From assembly GCA_003646355.1 (NCBI GenBank), contig QNFO01000052.1, positions 1-7,294 of the forward strand: a DNA stretch of 7,294 nucleotides. The letters run 5' to 3'. Both the position numbers and the translations under genes were made by a program. Shown in pieces: positions 7,103 to 7,294 of this stretch. The DNA comes from Gammaproteobacteria bacterium (GTDB lineage: Bacteria; Pseudomonadota; Gammaproteobacteria; Pseudomonadales; Porticoccaceae). Each line of letters begins with the position of its first letter. The stretch's first letter is position 1. A model generated the notes under the pieces. It saw only the letters and a program-made list of their open reading frames with translations, was not told the DNA's origin and made no database searches.

Positions 7103-7294
7103 ATGAAAATCAAGCGATTCACAGCTGAAACCATGCGCGAAGCGATTCGCAACGTGAGAGAAACCTGGGGCCCGGACGCTGTTATTCTCTCCAACAAAAA
7201 GCTCGGCAACGGTGTTGAAATTACCGCAGCCATTATTTTGAGGAAGAGGAAGTGGAGAAGCTGGCCACCGAGATGGCGCGCGCTCCCGCTGCTA
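7103..7294 (+). CDS. flhF: Flagellar positioning GTPase FlhF (3' partial, apparent frameshift)
   Basis: FlhF is an SRP-type GTPase that sets the place and number of polar flagella by recruiting early basal-body parts to the pole. Only the first 64 codons lie in the window. The N-terminal 43 residues match the family well: MKIKRFTAETMREAIRNV, then GPDAVILSNKKL and GVEITAA. After about 7231 the same frame gives a Trp/Arg-rich run unlike FlhF (RKRKWRSWPPRW). The frame that begins at 7237 gives FEEEEVEKLATEMARAPAA, the acidic, Ala-rich linker expected before the NG GTPase domain. One base therefore appears to be missing between about 7228 and 7240: a mutation, or a sequencing or assembly error. 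No canonical slippery heptamer is present, so programmed frameshifting is unlikely. The gene name is secure; whether the gene is intact is not. It follows flhA by 80 bases. Confidence 0.9.
   Translation, partial: MKIKRFTAETMREAIRNVRETWGPDAVILSNKKLGNGVEITAAIILRKRKWRSWPPRWRALPLL

Noticed and set aside
7226..7242. Programmed -1 frameshift in flhF
   Set aside because: No slippery heptamer in the zero frame, and no known programmed frameshift in flhF; a mutation or sequence error is simpler.
1..7294. Injectisome (virulence type III secretion) rather than flagellar genes
   Set aside because: FliO, FliM with a CheY-binding peptide, the flagellar-type FlhA loop and FlhF are all flagellar features not found in injectisome operons.

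Overview
The window is one uninterrupted stretch of the late part of a bacterial flagellar operon, all on the + strand and tightly packed: fliM (5' end cut by the window) - fliN - fliO - fliP - fliQ - fliR - flhB - flhA - flhF (3' end cut by the window). The order fliMNOPQR-flhB-flhA-flhF is that of polar-flagellated gammaproteobacteria (Pseudomonas, Vibrio, Marinobacter and Cellvibrionales-type marine genera). FlhF, which places polar flagella, argues against an enteric-type peritrichous system, where flhBA lie elsewhere and flhF is absent. By eye the base composition is moderately GC-rich, and codon use looks similar throughout, with no sign of recent transfer. The genus cannot be fixed from the sequence alone; a marine gammaproteobacterium is my inference.

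Layout. Positions 2-1457 encode the rotor switch (C-ring) proteins FliM and FliN. Positions 1454-3753 encode FliO, the assembly factor, and FliP, FliQ and FliR, which build the export gate. Positions 3754-7022 encode FlhB, the autocleaving substrate-specificity switch, and FlhA, the nonameric export-gate subunit. Positions 7103-7294 hold the start of flhF. Four junctions overlap or abut (ATGA at fliN/fliO, fliO/fliP and flhB/flhA; TAGATG at fliR/flhB), which suggests translational coupling. The others have gaps of 46, 32, 16 and 80 bases. There is no gene-free stretch longer than 80 bases, no RNA gene, no mobile element and no CRISPR. I saw no convincing promoter or terminator.

How the genes work together. 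FliP, FliQ, FliR and FlhB form the membrane core of the flagellar type III export gate, and FliO helps FliP assemble. FlhA surrounds the core and docks export substrates. FliM and FliN form the cytoplasmic ring that takes the CheY-P signal and docks the export ATPase complex. FlhF directs assembly of the machine to the cell pole.

This is a known system and I found no undescribed one. The points worth a second look are an apparent one-base frameshift about 43 codons into flhF, a FliM whose central GGXG motif reads GGSM, and an in-frame, zero-gap fliR-TAG-flhB junction in which flhB has no visible ribosome binding site of its own.
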